Source: Anniella stebbinsi (taxonomy: Eukaryota; Chordata; Lepidosauria; Squamata; Anniellidae). From it: a stretch of 64,000 bases of DNA. Below, one piece after another: positions 10,339 through 22,359 of this stretch (positions are counted from its first letter, which is position 1; every line of letters starts with the position of its first letter). The notes beneath the pieces were generated by a model, which saw nothing but the letters and a program-made list of their open reading frames with translations, searched no databases and was not told the origin of the DNA. The stretch lies in assembly GCA_029215795.1 (NCBI GenBank), contig JARDYH010000002.1, forward strand, positions 42,454,001 through 42,518,000, given 5' to 3'. Made by a program: the position numbers and the translations under genes.

Positions 10339-10344
10339 AAGATG

Positions 10345-11400
10345 GTAAAGGCTGAATAAGAGCAACTAATTTCTAACCCCCCACATTGCTCCCTTCACAG
10401 AGGTGATGAGATAAGTTGTTACCTATGAAAGCTTATGCCCAAGTAATTTGTTAGGGCCAAATTAGACACAACATTAATCGAATGAATGCAATTATTGTGC
10501 ACATCTGCATAATGTAAATAGCAGCTGAGGGGAAGCTTGAGCAGCCTCTGAAGGAGGAGACAAGGTAGTTTAACTCTTTCTTTCTCTGCCTTTGTCATGA
10601 GAAAAATCACCTCATTAAGCTTCTATTTGCACTTCAGGGGAAGCCTCCACTGGCACCAATAGGCGCTTCCCTTGAAATGCAAATAGCAGCTTCAGAGAAG
10701 AGGTTTTGTTGGGACTGTGGTAACAAAATAAAGAATTACCCCCCCCCCCCCAGCCCTTAAGGTTTCAAGGTTATTCAGGCTTTTCTGCAGCTGCTATTTA
10801 CACAACCAAAAATACGCACTTTAATTTGCATTCATGCAATACAGCTGCATCTAGGGTGGCCCTAAGCCTTCTTGAATTTGTCCTTGAAGACTGAGAGTGT
10901 ACCAAACTCTCAATCAGACCTGTGTTAAATGACTAACTGTCAGGCACTCAGGTTCATGGGCAAATGAGCACCTTGGATGACAAGCAGACTGAAAACATGT
11001 GATCTGGAAGCACAGAGGGAGGGCCTGGGGCCTCCTTCAGAGATAACTTACCCAAACTAAGAGAAAGTAACAGATCTGAGAGTTTTCATACCAGCAAATG
11101 ACACCAGGTTGGTCTTCTTGTCAGACAAGCCATTTAATCTCCAGGGTGAAGCTCAGTGAAAACCGCTTCTGACAGCTTCCAGTGGAAGTCAGCTAGGTAC
11201 AGAGCTAATTGGCGCAGTCCTGTGACATCACGATCTCCTTTCCATCGCTGACACAATGTTATACCATTGAAACAATATTTCACTTCCAAAAAAATCAACA
11301 ACCCAGGAGACAAACATATGTTTACTAGAATATGTGTGCATAGGGCACTTTAAAAATGAAAAAAAGATAGGAAGTGGGGAGGGAGGAGCAAGGCTGGTGA
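10345..11400. other. No recognised feature
   Basis: No exon or element recognised apart from a C homopolymer at about 10739-10750. Confidence 0.35.
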
Positions 11401-11683
11401 CTGAGGTCCCCTCCACAAGGATTCGCTTTTGCGCCCGGTTAGGCGATTATGCGCACTATCGCTGAAGCGCATTTACGCCTAATACCTCTGCACGAGAGGC
11501 AGCGACAAAAGGCGCTTCCCTCCCCTCCCCTCCCCTCCCTGCCGCTCCCCAGCTGGCTGGCTGGTAGGCTGTGGGCAGCAGGCGAGTGCTCCTCCTCCTC
11601 TTCGCCTTCCTTTACCCCCTCTTCTTCCTCCTCCTCCTCCCGCCGGGCCCCCCGCTGCGGGTGCCGAGCAGGAGGCGCCCCTC

Positions 11684-11797
11684 TTGCGGGGAAGGAGTCG
11701 CAGGCGGGCGGGCGCGGCTGCTTCGTCTCTGGGAGCCCACCCGCCCACCCGCCCGCCCGCCCGCCCGCCCGCCCGCCTGCGACTCCTTCCCCGCAAG
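11684..11797. repeat. GC-rich inverted repeat with (CCCGCC)n tract
   Basis: The left arm CTTGCGGGGAAGGAGTCGCA near 11684 pairs with TGCGACTCCTTCCCCGCAAG near 11778. The loop side carries a long CCCGCC array, which could form a G-quadruplex on the minus strand. Confidence 0.8.
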
Positions 11798-11998
11798 CGC
11801 CTTTTGACAGCCTGATCCCCTCAGCAGGAGACGGAGGACAGTGGAGAGAGAGGGGTGCGTGAGAGCTACTGGACGCCGCCAGGCACCTTTGGCTGCCTTG
11901 GAAATGTGGCTGCTTTCGTGACTGGAGGGAAACTGGCTGGCGACTGGGGGCTGAGGCGGTGGAGGAGGAGATGCAAACGGCAATACCACTCGAGAGGG

Positions 11999-12188
11999 GA
12001 TGGGAAGCTGCTGCCACCGCTGCCGCTCCTCGCGAATCGCGGCGGGCTCGAGCTGCCGAACTGTCCCTTCCGCTCGCCGGAGCAGCAGCCCCCTCCTCAT
12101 GCTGCTCCAGCGAGCGGAAGGGACAGTTTGGCAGCTCGAGCCCGCCGCGACTCGCGAGGAGTGGCGGCGGCGGCAGCAGCTTCCCATC
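11999..12188. repeat. 190-bp palindrome inside the Harbinger-like MITE
   Basis: Starts GATGGGAAGCTGCTGCC and ends GGCAGCAGCTTCCCATC. Arms pair through CTCGAGCTGCCGAACTGTCC and its diverged complement. Nearly the same length as P1 and P2 of the foldback element at 223, though without their CTTACC and GGTAAG borders. Confidence 0.85.
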
Positions 12189-12364
12189 AAAATGCGCTTT
12201 AATGGACGGAGCAAAAAAAACTCACTATTTAACGCGCATTTGATAATGCGCACAATCGGGGAGATAACGCGCCTCTACGCCCCATTTGCGCTCCGGTGGT
12301 GTGGAGGTAAATTTTTTAATGAGACTTCAAAGAGCATTAAACCTCTCTTGTAGAGGCATCGTGA

Positions 12365-14885
12365 ATTAGAATGGGGTAGATGGCATGCATGCCTGTCTGT
12401 TTTGCAGCAAAGGCAAGTGGAAGCCAGACTCGTGGTGGGGAGAAAAGAAAGTGGGGTATTGTGTTTTCAAGATCTATTTGTATGCATCTTGACTATTTAC
12501 ATGAAGACTTTAAAGAATTCCTTTTTTTGAACACTTAGTTTGTTATTTAAATAGTAGGAAAGGTGGTTTAAAGGCAGCATCTTCCTCAGATAACCCGAAA
12601 TGCCAGAGTCCAAAATGACATCACCCTGCTTGGATTAGTCGCTGCTTGCAGCAGTCTCCGAAGTGCCAAGTACTATTAAGAATATTGGGTTGATTCTCTT
12701 TTCCATCCTTATGCTAGTAGTAAGATAATCACTGAAAACAATGGGAATCCTGGGGGAAAGAAGGGAGGGAGAAAACTGTACTATATATCTGAAACTGTGG
12801 CTTGTTAGAAGAGCATATTATCTTTTGGCAGTCGAATCTAGGCAATGATGAATTCCAGGTAAGTAGTCATGTTAGCCTGCATCAGCAAAAAGGCAGAATG
12901 GCCATCCGCTCAGGAGCCCTTGGTGCTTCTGAGGCACTGCTGTGCTGCGCTATTTGTTAAAAGCAAAATTGCTGCTCTGTTTCTATATGGCAATCAATAT
13001 TGTGCTGTATTCCCTGTAAACATTGTGCAATTCAATGCCACACAGCAATATTTAGAGTGGGTGATGCATGAGAAGCGGGTGGTGGTTTTTAGGTCATGTG
13101 GGATGTTCTTGGGCACTCCCTTTCTCATCTTAGGGTGATGCATGTGTATTTGTGCAGATGGTTGCTTGTGCAGAGCATTTTGTACAACTGAAGACTTTTC
13201 CAAGGCTATGTTGTTCCCCCCCTTTTTTTGGGGAGAAAAGGAGATACATGTGCCCCTGTGCACAGAGATTTCCTGCCTGCAAAGTTTTTGCATATTGTTT
13301 CCTGCCAAAAACTCCAAGTGCCTCCATGACACAATTCATCCTTGGCTAGTGCTCCTTGCACCTGACACGATTAAAGGAATGAAACATTAATCAAAAGAGC
13401 ATTGTGCAAAATTGTGCAAAATTGTGCACAGCTGTACAGCTAAACAGATGTGCATTTGCAGATTTTTTTAAAAGGCTGCACAGTTGTTCACAGCTCTGCT
13501 GATGTGGGTATTGGAAATAACAGGAAAAAATAAATGGCTGGCCTTCCAGATAAATTGAAAAGGGACAGGAAAAATCCTGACCTGACATGTAGAAAAAGTC
13601 ACCTATTTCATGTCCACTGAATCATTCCCCCCCACCAAAAGTGAAAGTGGGACAGAAAGCAGGTGATCAAACTTGTTCTGCAGGCTAAAACCTCTCCCAT
13701 TGTTTAGGTGTATCATAGCACATCACTCGTCCACACTGCGGACACTAGTCAATGACATCATAAGAGAGACACAAAAACGGTCACAAATCAGGTCAGAAAA
13801 ACAAAAACCAGAATAAAGAGGCAGAGATTGTGAGAACATAACAGGTTGGCTATTGTAACTCGTGAATGAGCAAGAAAGTACAGTAATAAAGTCTAGTGTG
13901 GACAGGCAACTTAGCAACTGACTGGTTTATTACTAGCCTACTTAATCAGATGCATGCAGTGAAAAATAGTAGATATCCATATTGTATTCCTTTACATCTA
14001 TCTGCAAGTTCACTGCTGAAGTGTGTGGAATGTTCATGAACATTCTAACTGCTAGTGGAATAAAACCTTTAACTAGAGTTAATTTCTTATTTAGGTGAGG
14101 GAGGATTGTGCCCCTCTCAGAGCTCTCCTGTCTACACAAACCCTGACCCCAACAAGTCACCCAGCAAGCATTCTAACTGATGTCCAGTTTCCTGACCTCT
14201 GTAATGTGGTGTGGGCACTGCCATGCTTATTTCAATCTTCAGGGGGTATCCATTCTCCGAGGTCAGCTATTGCACTTGTGCGGCAGGTTTGCATGCTTGG
14301 AACAATCTCAGATTTCCCTGCCCACCCTCATCAGGAGACTCAGTCAGACAAGCAGTGAGCTAGGGCATCCGGGAAGACTGCTCTGCCTCACTTCTATATA
14401 TGGGCAAAATGGGCTCCTGGAGATGATTAGGTCAGCAGTATTTTTATTCAGTAAATGGGTGTCTATGTGGGATGCCCATAACCAATAGTAGTTAGCTATT
14501 CTTTAAAATGCCACACCTTTCCAGACAATTCCAGCAGTCCTTTTGCTCACTGAACAGTTGTGTGGAGAGTAGACTAAGGCCTTGCTCTCCTTCCAAGTGG
14601 CAATTTCTTGTTAAGTGACTTCTTATTATTCACAACAATGCAGAAAGAGAGAAAGTGTGTATGTGTGTGCATGTGTGTATTAATCCCCCCTATTTTTCTC
14701 TCAGTGTTATTTTCTTGAGTCTGTGCAATTGGGGTTGTTGCTGGAGGAGAAAATATGGGACCAAAGGAATGACTTGCAGTGAGATGCTGCTGGAGCAGGA
14801 AAATAAGGATGGTCCAAAGGAATGCTTTAGTGTTGCTGTGTGTATCTCCCAACCATCCACCCAACCATGCTTTGCACTCATGTAT
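12365..14885. other. No firm feature
   Basis: No exon recognised. Noted: repeated ATTGTGCAAA around 13405-13430, and TCCACACT near 13731 facing AGTGTGGA near 13900, which may mark the ends of a degraded MITE. Confidence 0.35.
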
Positions 14886-14887
14886 TA

Positions 14888-15050
14888 TATGCAGCAAATC
14901 CCAGGTTCAATCCCTGGCATCTCCACATAGGACTAGACAGAATCCTCCCTGAAACCCCAGAGAGCCAATGCTAGTCAGTCAGTATCAATAGTACTGGGCT
15001 AGACTGGCCAATTGTCTGAATCAGTCCAACTCAGCTTCCTAATTTCCTGT
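14888..15050 (+). mobile_element. tRNA-derived SINE remnant
   Basis: GGTTCAATCCC is a good match to an RNA polymerase III B box. It is followed by a CTGGCATCTCC stretch and the body ending in GGGCTAGACTGGCCAATTGT and CAACTCAGCTTCCTAATTTC, typical of squamate tRNA SINEs. The A-box part is missing or degraded. Confidence 0.65.
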
Positions 15051-15390
15051 GCGCTTCCCTCATTTTTCTTTTCCATTCAATGCGGATTGCTGCTGGAGCA
15101 GAAAAATGTGATCAAAGAAGTGCTTTAGTGTGTTGTGAGGCTCAAACCGAAACTCTCCCTCACAATCATGATCTCTGTCAAGTGACTTGCCTGTTTGCCT
15201 CAGTTTGCCTTTGTGTGAAATTGCTCTTCAGAAATAGAGGACAATGAATGTGACAATGGGAGAGGCAGGGCTAGCACACTTGCCCTGCTCATGTGTTTAT
15301 TTTTCCCAGTTGTAGAAAAACCAAATAGGTCTGTTATCATCATAGAACGTACTTAGTTTTAAAGGAAGAAATTCAGCAGCAAACAACTAC

Positions 15391-15524
15391 AAAGTGGTTA
15401 ATAGGTCAAATTTAGCTTGTTTTCAAGCTAAATTTGACTTAATTACCATTTACTACATTCTACAGAGCAGTAAAAAGGTCAAATGTAGCTTGAGAACAAG
15501 TTAAATTTGACCGATTTACCACTC
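15391..15524. repeat. Two tandem hairpins sharing one arm sequence
   Basis: GGTCAAATTTAGCTTG occurs four times in alternating orientation: 15404-15419 paired with about 15424-15440, and 15478-15493 paired with about 15497-15512. Each pair makes a short-loop hairpin. Confidence 0.75.
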
Positions 15525-15902
15525 CATAGTAAACCTGATTTTTTTTCCTGCTGCAAATTTTGGTGATATGGCACTAGGATCAGAGATCAGGAGGAGCTGC
15601 ACATGAGGTGATGGTGGAGGGGGGGAACGACACATTTGGTCGATGGACTACATGCTACCTACCCCTGGCTAAAATAAAAAAACTGTAATATATACATGTG
15701 CCCCAATAAATACTTGAGGTGTATTGATTTTTATTATTATAGTTTATATCTTCCCTTTCTGTATTTTCACACAGCCAAGCTGGCTTTCAGCATCTCAAAT
15801 AATATCAAGATAAAATCATATGAATAAAAAAGAACAAAATCACAAAAACAGTAGTAGCAGGTTAAAATGGCTATATGTTGCCTCCCCTAATGCATGTTCC
15901 AT

Positions 15903-16074
15903 TAGGGTGACCAGATAAAATCCAGGTCAGGGCTCATGTAACTTTAACAGTTGTAGAGAAAAGAGAATTTCAGCCAGTGTCATTTGTATGCAATTAGTTC
16001 CTGGTGAAATTCCCTCTTCATCACAACTGTTAAAGTTGCAGGGGCCCTGCTTTCTTTTGTATATGGTCACTCTA
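15903..16074. mobile_element. 320-bp MITE family, half-length copy
   Basis: Corresponds to one arm of the 1569 element, from TAGGGTGACCAG to GGTCACTCTA, plus about 15 bases past the usual centre. No target duplication was found. Confidence 0.8.
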
Positions 16075-16084
16075 GTATGGTGCA

Positions 16085-16390
16085 TGCACCTCCTGCATGC
16101 CTCCCACCCCTTCTGGCCTTCTTCACGCAACAAAAAAACACCCCAGTAAGTCCGACTTATTTTTAAAGACGGAAGTTGCCGCTATCTCCTGCTGTGTGCA
16201 GGAGAAGCAGCGGGATCAAAACAGCCCATGTGCATGGGCCATGTGCAAGTTGTTTACTTTTCTTTCAAAAGAGGAAGTAATGGGGGACAAACGCATGGGC
16301 GGAGAAGAGATGGTAAGGAGACACAATTTTCCCCTGTGTGATGATGCAGAGTCCTTCAGGCATTCTCCTACATGTGATCGTAGCAGGGCC
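16085..16390. repeat. Dispersed repeat, copy 1
   Basis: Shares a long stretch with 47540-47800, including ACACCCCAGTAAGTCCGACT, GCAGGAGAAGCAGC and a GTGATGATG end. The family is unknown. The two copies define it. Confidence 0.6.
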
Positions 16391-16394
16391 ATGC

Positions 16395-18245
16395 CTGCTG
16401 GGATTACTGCCTTCACTGTCAATGCACACGTTGCAGGGTGCATCTGAAGAGGGGAGTTTGCTCTGCATGAGTAGGCTCCCCTATGATTTAGAACCCTGGG
16501 CAATTAGGTTTCTAAATTATGTGGAGGGGCTACACACAGAGCATGCTCCTCTCTTCAGACTTTCCGTGCTTGCTACATGTGAATGGTGGGAGTTAGGGCC
16601 AGTGGGGATATGATGGCAGAAGTGGGCCCAGAAGACTCCACCCCAATTTCTCTCTCTCATCACATGGAAGATGCCTGAAAGAGGCTAAGCGTCCTGGTGG
16701 AAAGCCTGTATCCTTTTTCCTGTGGCACTCCTGCATCTACTGTGAGCATCTCCCTGTGAGGAGTGCATTGGTCCCTGTTAATTGGGTGAAACAGCTAAAC
16801 CTTGATGTGCAACTAAGAGCCACCTACAGATGCACTCCATCTCCATCTCGCTAACCCCTCTTCACAGGCTGAGAGTGACAGTGATAGGAGAGAAGTGAAA
16901 GAGGTGCAGTCTTTAGGAGCCCGATGTAGGGGGATTCTAGGAGTGAGAGGAAAGGAGCAATGGTCTGGTCAAAAATGTTTTCAGACAGGGAAAAATGGAT
17001 CCATATGTGGAGCTTTCCATTGCTCCACATGCATCATTTGCATTGTGTAACAATGTTTTCCTTGCCATAGCATTTAAGAATATTTATCACAACAAGTAGG
17101 TGTATCTTCATAGTGGCTCTTGTTTAACAAATAGATTTCCTGAGCTGCTCATTCTTTTCCTTCCTCTCTACTGTTCAGCTACCTCTGTATGTCAGCAAAC
17201 TGTGACCACGTCTAAATGGCGTCTTTGCCTCGCGGTGGCTGCAAATTGCCGCAGCGTCAGTTATGTGATGCAACAGCTGATTCGCTGCCACTGCTGGGCA
17301 AAGAGACAAATATGCGCATCGGGAAATTTCGGGGACTTATGCTGACTTTTCTTGCCGGAATGAGGTCAGCACGGTTCTTGCATTAACTGCCCTTGCTCCA
17401 GCACTGTACCAGGGGCATTTCCAGGTGGAAGGCAACTTCTCATTGGTCGGCAGAAACCAACAGAGGGGGATGGCCCAGCAAGCCGAATGGCCAATGGAAA
17501 ACCTGTGCTGCTCCTGCTTCGGGATTACCCGATGCCACCCCATAACAGCAAAAGCACTTTTATATATATATATATAAAGCAGGGGCAAACCGGTACCATC
17601 AGGCAGCTCCCAGCATAACCTCCAATAGTCATCCCTCATAAATTTGTCAGTATCTATACCAAGTTCACCAAAGGAATGTATATAAGATGATATTCCTTTG
17701 TCTATAGAAATTGTCTGTTCATGCTATAACTGGCAATATTAAATCACAAGAGAAAGTTGGAAAATAGGTAGTTTCTCCCTGACTGTTTCAGTTGTGGTAA
17801 AAATGTAACTTCAATGAGTTTCCATTTCTATTCACAAATGGAAACGTATCTATGAGAAGAATGGTCTTCCATGCTTCCTTTTTACTCTTTGGCTTCTGAG
17901 ACTTTGAAAAAGCATCTGCCTCTGTCAAAACATTTTTCTCTCCTATATTAAAACTCTCTTTTAATCTGCTTCTTTTGCCAGTATGGTGTATATAATATGT
18001 TAAATATGTAGAGTGCTTAAAACCATTTATTTTTCTTCCTAACAACTCTATCTTGTTGCTCATTAATTATTTCCCAATTAATAATGACTTATACAACACC
18101 CACTTGAGCAAAAATGTCAACCTGAGCTTCTTGGATCTGAAGTTCAGAACTCTGTCCAACGGGCCATGCTGGCTTACAGAATAATTCATTTGGTACCAAC
18201 AAACCTTTCTCTTTCCACACTTCCTAATAAGGGCCTTTCCTTTTC
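16395..18245. other. No firm feature
   Basis: No exon recognised. About 17195-17640 is slightly richer in CpG than its surroundings and has a (TA)n tract at 17561-17578. Confidence 0.35.
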
Positions 18246-18249
18246 TGCT

Positions 18250-18252
18250 GTC

Positions 18253-18292
<40 letters not shown>

Positions 18293-18670
18293 AATTTATA
18301 CACCACCGTTCCACTAAAAACAGAGCTCAAGGTAGTTGTTAATAACAATACAGATAAAATGCAAAATTATGATAAGAACATAAAAACAATTAAAAACACA
18401 CCACTTAAAACAGTTCAATAAGAAAGAAATGAGCAGCATCCACCCAATTAAACCTTACATCAGCAAATAAAGCAGTGTTAATGCCCAAAACCTGTCTGAA
18501 TAAAAATGTCTTTGCTTTTGGCAGAAGAGAGATTAAGATAGCCTGGCCTCCCTTGGCAGGGAGTTCCAGAGCCTGGGAGCAGCCACTGAGAAGGCCCTGC
18601 GATGTGTGCCTCTGATGGTGGTGGGACAGAGAGAAGGGCTTCTCCTGAGGATCTTAAAACGCAGGCAGAT
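18250..18670 (-). mobile_element. LINE 3' end with (GAAA)n tail
   Basis: On the minus strand the end of a reverse-transcriptase frame reads HRRAFSVAAPRLWNSLPRE, the typical C-terminal motif of L2/CR1-group LINEs. A 3' region follows, then a (GAAA)n tail (TTTC repeats at 18250-18291). It is 5'-truncated. Confidence 0.75.
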
Positions 18671-18674
18671 AGTA

Positions 18675-21605
18675 CATATAGTATTGTACAGAGACTTGCA
18701 GAGTACTGATACTAAGTAAAAGTTTAAGAACAACAGCAAGCAACAGACGGGGCATGCATGAGAATCCAGATAGTGGTGAAGATACCATTTATATAAAGAC
18801 ACTGTCTGTACCATAAACATATTCTGTTCAAAACCCCATTGAATGAGTACTAATCAATGCAAACATCACTGAAGTGAGCATGGTGCAACAGGAACAACGC
18901 TTTGCAGATAACACTCAAAACTTAGGTGAAGTTTAAAGGCTATTTTTCATTGTAGCCTTTCCCACTCCTGGACAATGGAGATAACCAGATGGTCTTGTGA
19001 ATGGTTTGAGATGGGCTTAGACTGTAGCCTCAGGCATATTTGGAAATATCCAGAAACTAAAATGTCTCAGTACAGTTTGACATCTGATATAAACACATCG
19101 AATGATCTACAGAAGGATCCGGTTGCATATTGATATCTTTTCTGAGATGATAGGAACTAGTTGTCTCAACATGAAAAGGACAAGATGGGGTTGTATGAAT
19201 CTGCTACTAGATACAAAACTTAGTTTTTGACTTTTAAAATGAAATTGGTTGGTCTTGATATTTATTTACTCTTATGAATATTGTGGAGGAAAATAAATAA
19301 TAAATCAATGGGAAAAAAATATGGTAGTTGGGCCCAGGGTTTTTTAAAAGTGAAAAAAGGAAAGAAAAGCATATGTTGTATACTTGGAAGAGTTTCAATG
19401 TATCTGGAAAGTTTTGGTTGTTTTTAAAAACAATTTCTATATCAAATGTATGTTGTTGTTTTTAAAATCCTGAATCTGAATATTTTCCACCAGAAGAATT
19501 TCACTATTAGGTCCTTTGGCAGGCTTTTCCCCACACTGATTCTAGTATAACCGAAGGTTTCTTGATATGATATGAATTGTTTGTATAACGCAGGTGGAAC
19601 AGGATGGAAGGGGTTCAAATAGAAGTCAAGTATCATCAATGCAAGAGCAAAAAGGAAGAACAAAAGCTGGAGTTGGGATTGTTTTTGTTGTTTTTTAGTG
19701 CAGCACCACTGTTTAGGTTGACGGAGACATGAATCTTGCAGTTCAAGACTAAGGTCAGAGTCATTCCAAAAGCTCATAACCTATCTTAATGTTTTTACTA
19801 GCATCTAAACTAGCAAAATCTCTTTTAGCAATTTTTTTTTTGGAATTGTACAAAATACTAATTTATTCTTTTTCTTTTTTGAATGGGGTAGACTTTGCAT
19901 TTTGTTTCCTCCTGTAACTACAAGTGTGATCAGCTAAGCTTTAAAAGAAAAGAAGAAAAACCAACCCTCATCCTTATCTCATTTACATGGCTGTGGATTT
20001 CTGTTCAGCCCCCACTTTAAATTAAACTCCCAGGAGAAATGTACTGCCTGACATAACAGGAAATCATTTCTGGACAACAGTAGGGAATATAACTAAAGCT
20101 CTTTCAGTCATTTGTAACGCAAAGAATATATATTCAATTAAACAAGAAATGTCTCTTGTGTTAGCTTTTCTTTCCTGTTGTATAGGGATAGAAAGCCTTC
20201 TGTTCCATAGGCAAGGCATATAATTTGCCAGGGTTTTGAGTTCTGACCAGTTTGCAGTATGTTAGATTCAGACCGTATGATCTCAACAGGAGAGCACAGA
20301 AAAGGAACAGGCACAGAGGATCAGAAGCAGTCAGGGAACATTAACTGCATACATGCATAATTATTACTACAGTGACCTGATGGAAATTCTGCAAGGATTT
20401 CAAAAATACGTCTTATAAACTTAACTCTAGCTGTGTGACTGCTCAGCTGTAAGATGAGGTACATAAAAAAAAAATCAAAACCTTTTATTTTCTCTTGTGT
20501 GTGTCTCTGTGTCTCTGTATAAAAATAGCACAGTGACAACTAATGAGAAAATTAAATACAAACAAATTACAGGATTTTTCATCAAATCTTGATAAACAAA
20601 GAATATAGACAACTCAACAGAATATTCTCACATCAGCTCAAAACACAGAAGCTGCATAATCATTAAAGTGTGGAAGCTTAAAGTGTTCTGATTTACAATA
20701 CTCCCCATGATTGTCATTATATGTTTATTTTGTCTTATAATCAAAGTATTTATTCATTAGGACTACACACACACACACTTCATGCCTCTATTATACTATG
20801 CACCATGATGTAGATTCTGCACAATTCAAATATTACATGACAAATTAGTGTTATTGACAGATCAGCTTAAAGTATTACATCTAGGCAAATTCTATATTTG
20901 CTGAAATGAATAGACCACAATCCACTTGTCCATAGTTTTATACCAGCTTGCCTTGTCTAAAGTCAAATTAAAAAGTTTTCTGACAAATGCAGTCTGCTTG
21001 ATCCTTCTTGACTTGTATCTGCTTCTGAATTTCTGTTTAGTTAAATAAGTTTAAGATTAAGTAATGTGATTCTTCAGAAAATGAAATTAAATCTACTAAT
21101 TTAGCTTAAAAACAAAAAGTATGGTAACAGAAGTGTCTTTAAGTTGTGCCATAATCCTTCCAGTACTTTGCATCCCAAAAGGCTGCAGATGTGACCAGAC
21201 ACTGCAAAATGGCAGGTTGCTTATCAGCCGTCTATATTCCAAACGGGCACCTGTCATTTCTTTCTCTCTTTGCATCCGCAGAATTAAGATATCTACTTTT
21301 ATGCATATTAATGTATAAATGTGTGCAGCAAAAAGACCTGTCCTCACCTTGAAGGGATTGCATGAGGTTATCCTGTATCGATCCACCTACTTTCTGTAAG
21401 ATGTAAAGGATTTTGGCTTCATGTCAGAGAAATTTACCAGCTATTTGACAGAAGTTTGTTTTCATAGTGAGGAATGTGGGTATTTAAACATTTGTTATTT
21501 CTTGAAAATCCACCTCATTTTTGAGATACATACTGTATTCCACTAATCTGAAAACAATTTATGTAAATACAATTAGGCCCTCCCCCTATTGTACATTCTC
21601 AAACA
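18675..21605. other. No recognised feature
   Basis: AT-rich sequence with short homopolymer runs and a short CA tract near 20766. No exon, inverted structure or element recognised. Confidence 0.4.
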
Positions 21606-21608
21606 TTA

Positions 21609-21702
21609 GGCTGCAGTTCTATATACACTTCCCTGGGAGTAAGATTGATGTAATTCAATGGGACTTGCTTCTGTCTAGACAGGTATAGGATTGTGTTTTA
21701 AG
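21609..21702. repeat. Dispersed palindromic repeat (7888 family)
   Basis: GGCTGCAGTTCTATATACAC, CCTGGGAGTAAG, AATTCAATGGGACTTGCTTC and a closing TAGGATTGTG match the family of the 7888 repeat with old substitutions. Confidence 0.55.
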
Positions 21703-21926
21703 TGTAATCATATCTCTGCTTCTGTTCTTATTTGTAAAATAGGGCTAGCAATTACCTTATTTAGTTAAGAGATTTATATACTACTTACCATATCTAAAAA
21801 TATCACTAAGCAAAGAAAGAAAGATGAAGTGAACAATGCTATGCTTGTTTAGACAGAAAAGACCCCTACAACTCCTAGCATTCCCCAGCCAGCCCTAATA
21901 CATTCCAATATAGTAAAATACATCAT

Positions 21927-22357
21927 TTGGGGCAATATCCAATGGTGTTGTTCAGCAAACGCAAATAGTGCTAGCGGAACTCTGCTGAATCTTTCTGTTA
22001 CGCAAGCAGTTGCCCATTACGCTTGTACAACTGCTTGTGCAACAACTAAAGTTATGTTTGTGCAAGCACAGTTGCACAAACAGTACTGCATTATGCTTGT
22101 GCAACATATTGTGCAGTCTGATATGTAACCTGTTGTGCATAACTCTTGTGCCACCTGTTGTGCAATGGGTTGCCCAAGAGTTATGTGCAATGCGTTGCAT
22201 AATGCATTGCACAACCATAATGTACAACTGCTTGTACAACTGTGCTTGCACAACTGTAAGTTTAGTTGGATTTTCTTTTGCACATAGTTCAGAACCTAGT
22301 TTCTGCTAGCACAACATCATTTGCGCTTACAGAATGACACAGTTGGATACTGCCCAA
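21927..22357. mobile_element. MITE with TTGTGCAA-rich interior
   Basis: The ends form an imperfect inverted repeat of about 50 bp: TTGGGGCAATATCCAA at the left against TTGGGCAGTATCCAA in the reverse complement of the right, both with AGCGCAAAT/AACGCAAAT and GTGCTAGC further in. The interior has seven perfect TTGTGCAA or TTGCACAA octamers between about 22035 and 22253, plus several near matches. No target duplication was clear. A fragment of the right end recurs at 50403. Confidence 0.65.
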
Positions 22358-22359
22358 TA

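Larger units (their letters stand above)
11405..12361. mobile_element. 957-bp Harbinger-like MITE carrying GC-rich palindromic cargo
   Basis: The outer parts match the compact 355-bp MITE at 63278-63632: GGTCCCCTCCACAAG at the left, shared blocks GCGATTATGCGCACTATCGC and TATTTAACGCGCATTTGATA, and a degraded right terminus. TGA flanks both sides (11402-11404 and 12362-12364), a possible 3-bp target duplication. Between about 11510 and 12188 the compact form's roughly 90-bp middle is replaced by about 680 bp of very GC-rich sequence with two palindromes and a (CCGCC)n tract. Frames in the cargo are compositional artefacts. Confidence 0.75.

Noticed and set aside
11439..12353. Long frames of up to 213 codons, one with a leucine-rich signal-like start
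   Set aside because: They lie in the palindromic cargo and CCCGCC array of a MITE, with simple-repeat proline, alanine, glycine or arginine content.
14888..15050. Possible tRNA gene because of a good B box
   Set aside because: No cloverleaf or A box at the right distance, and the downstream body is SINE-like.
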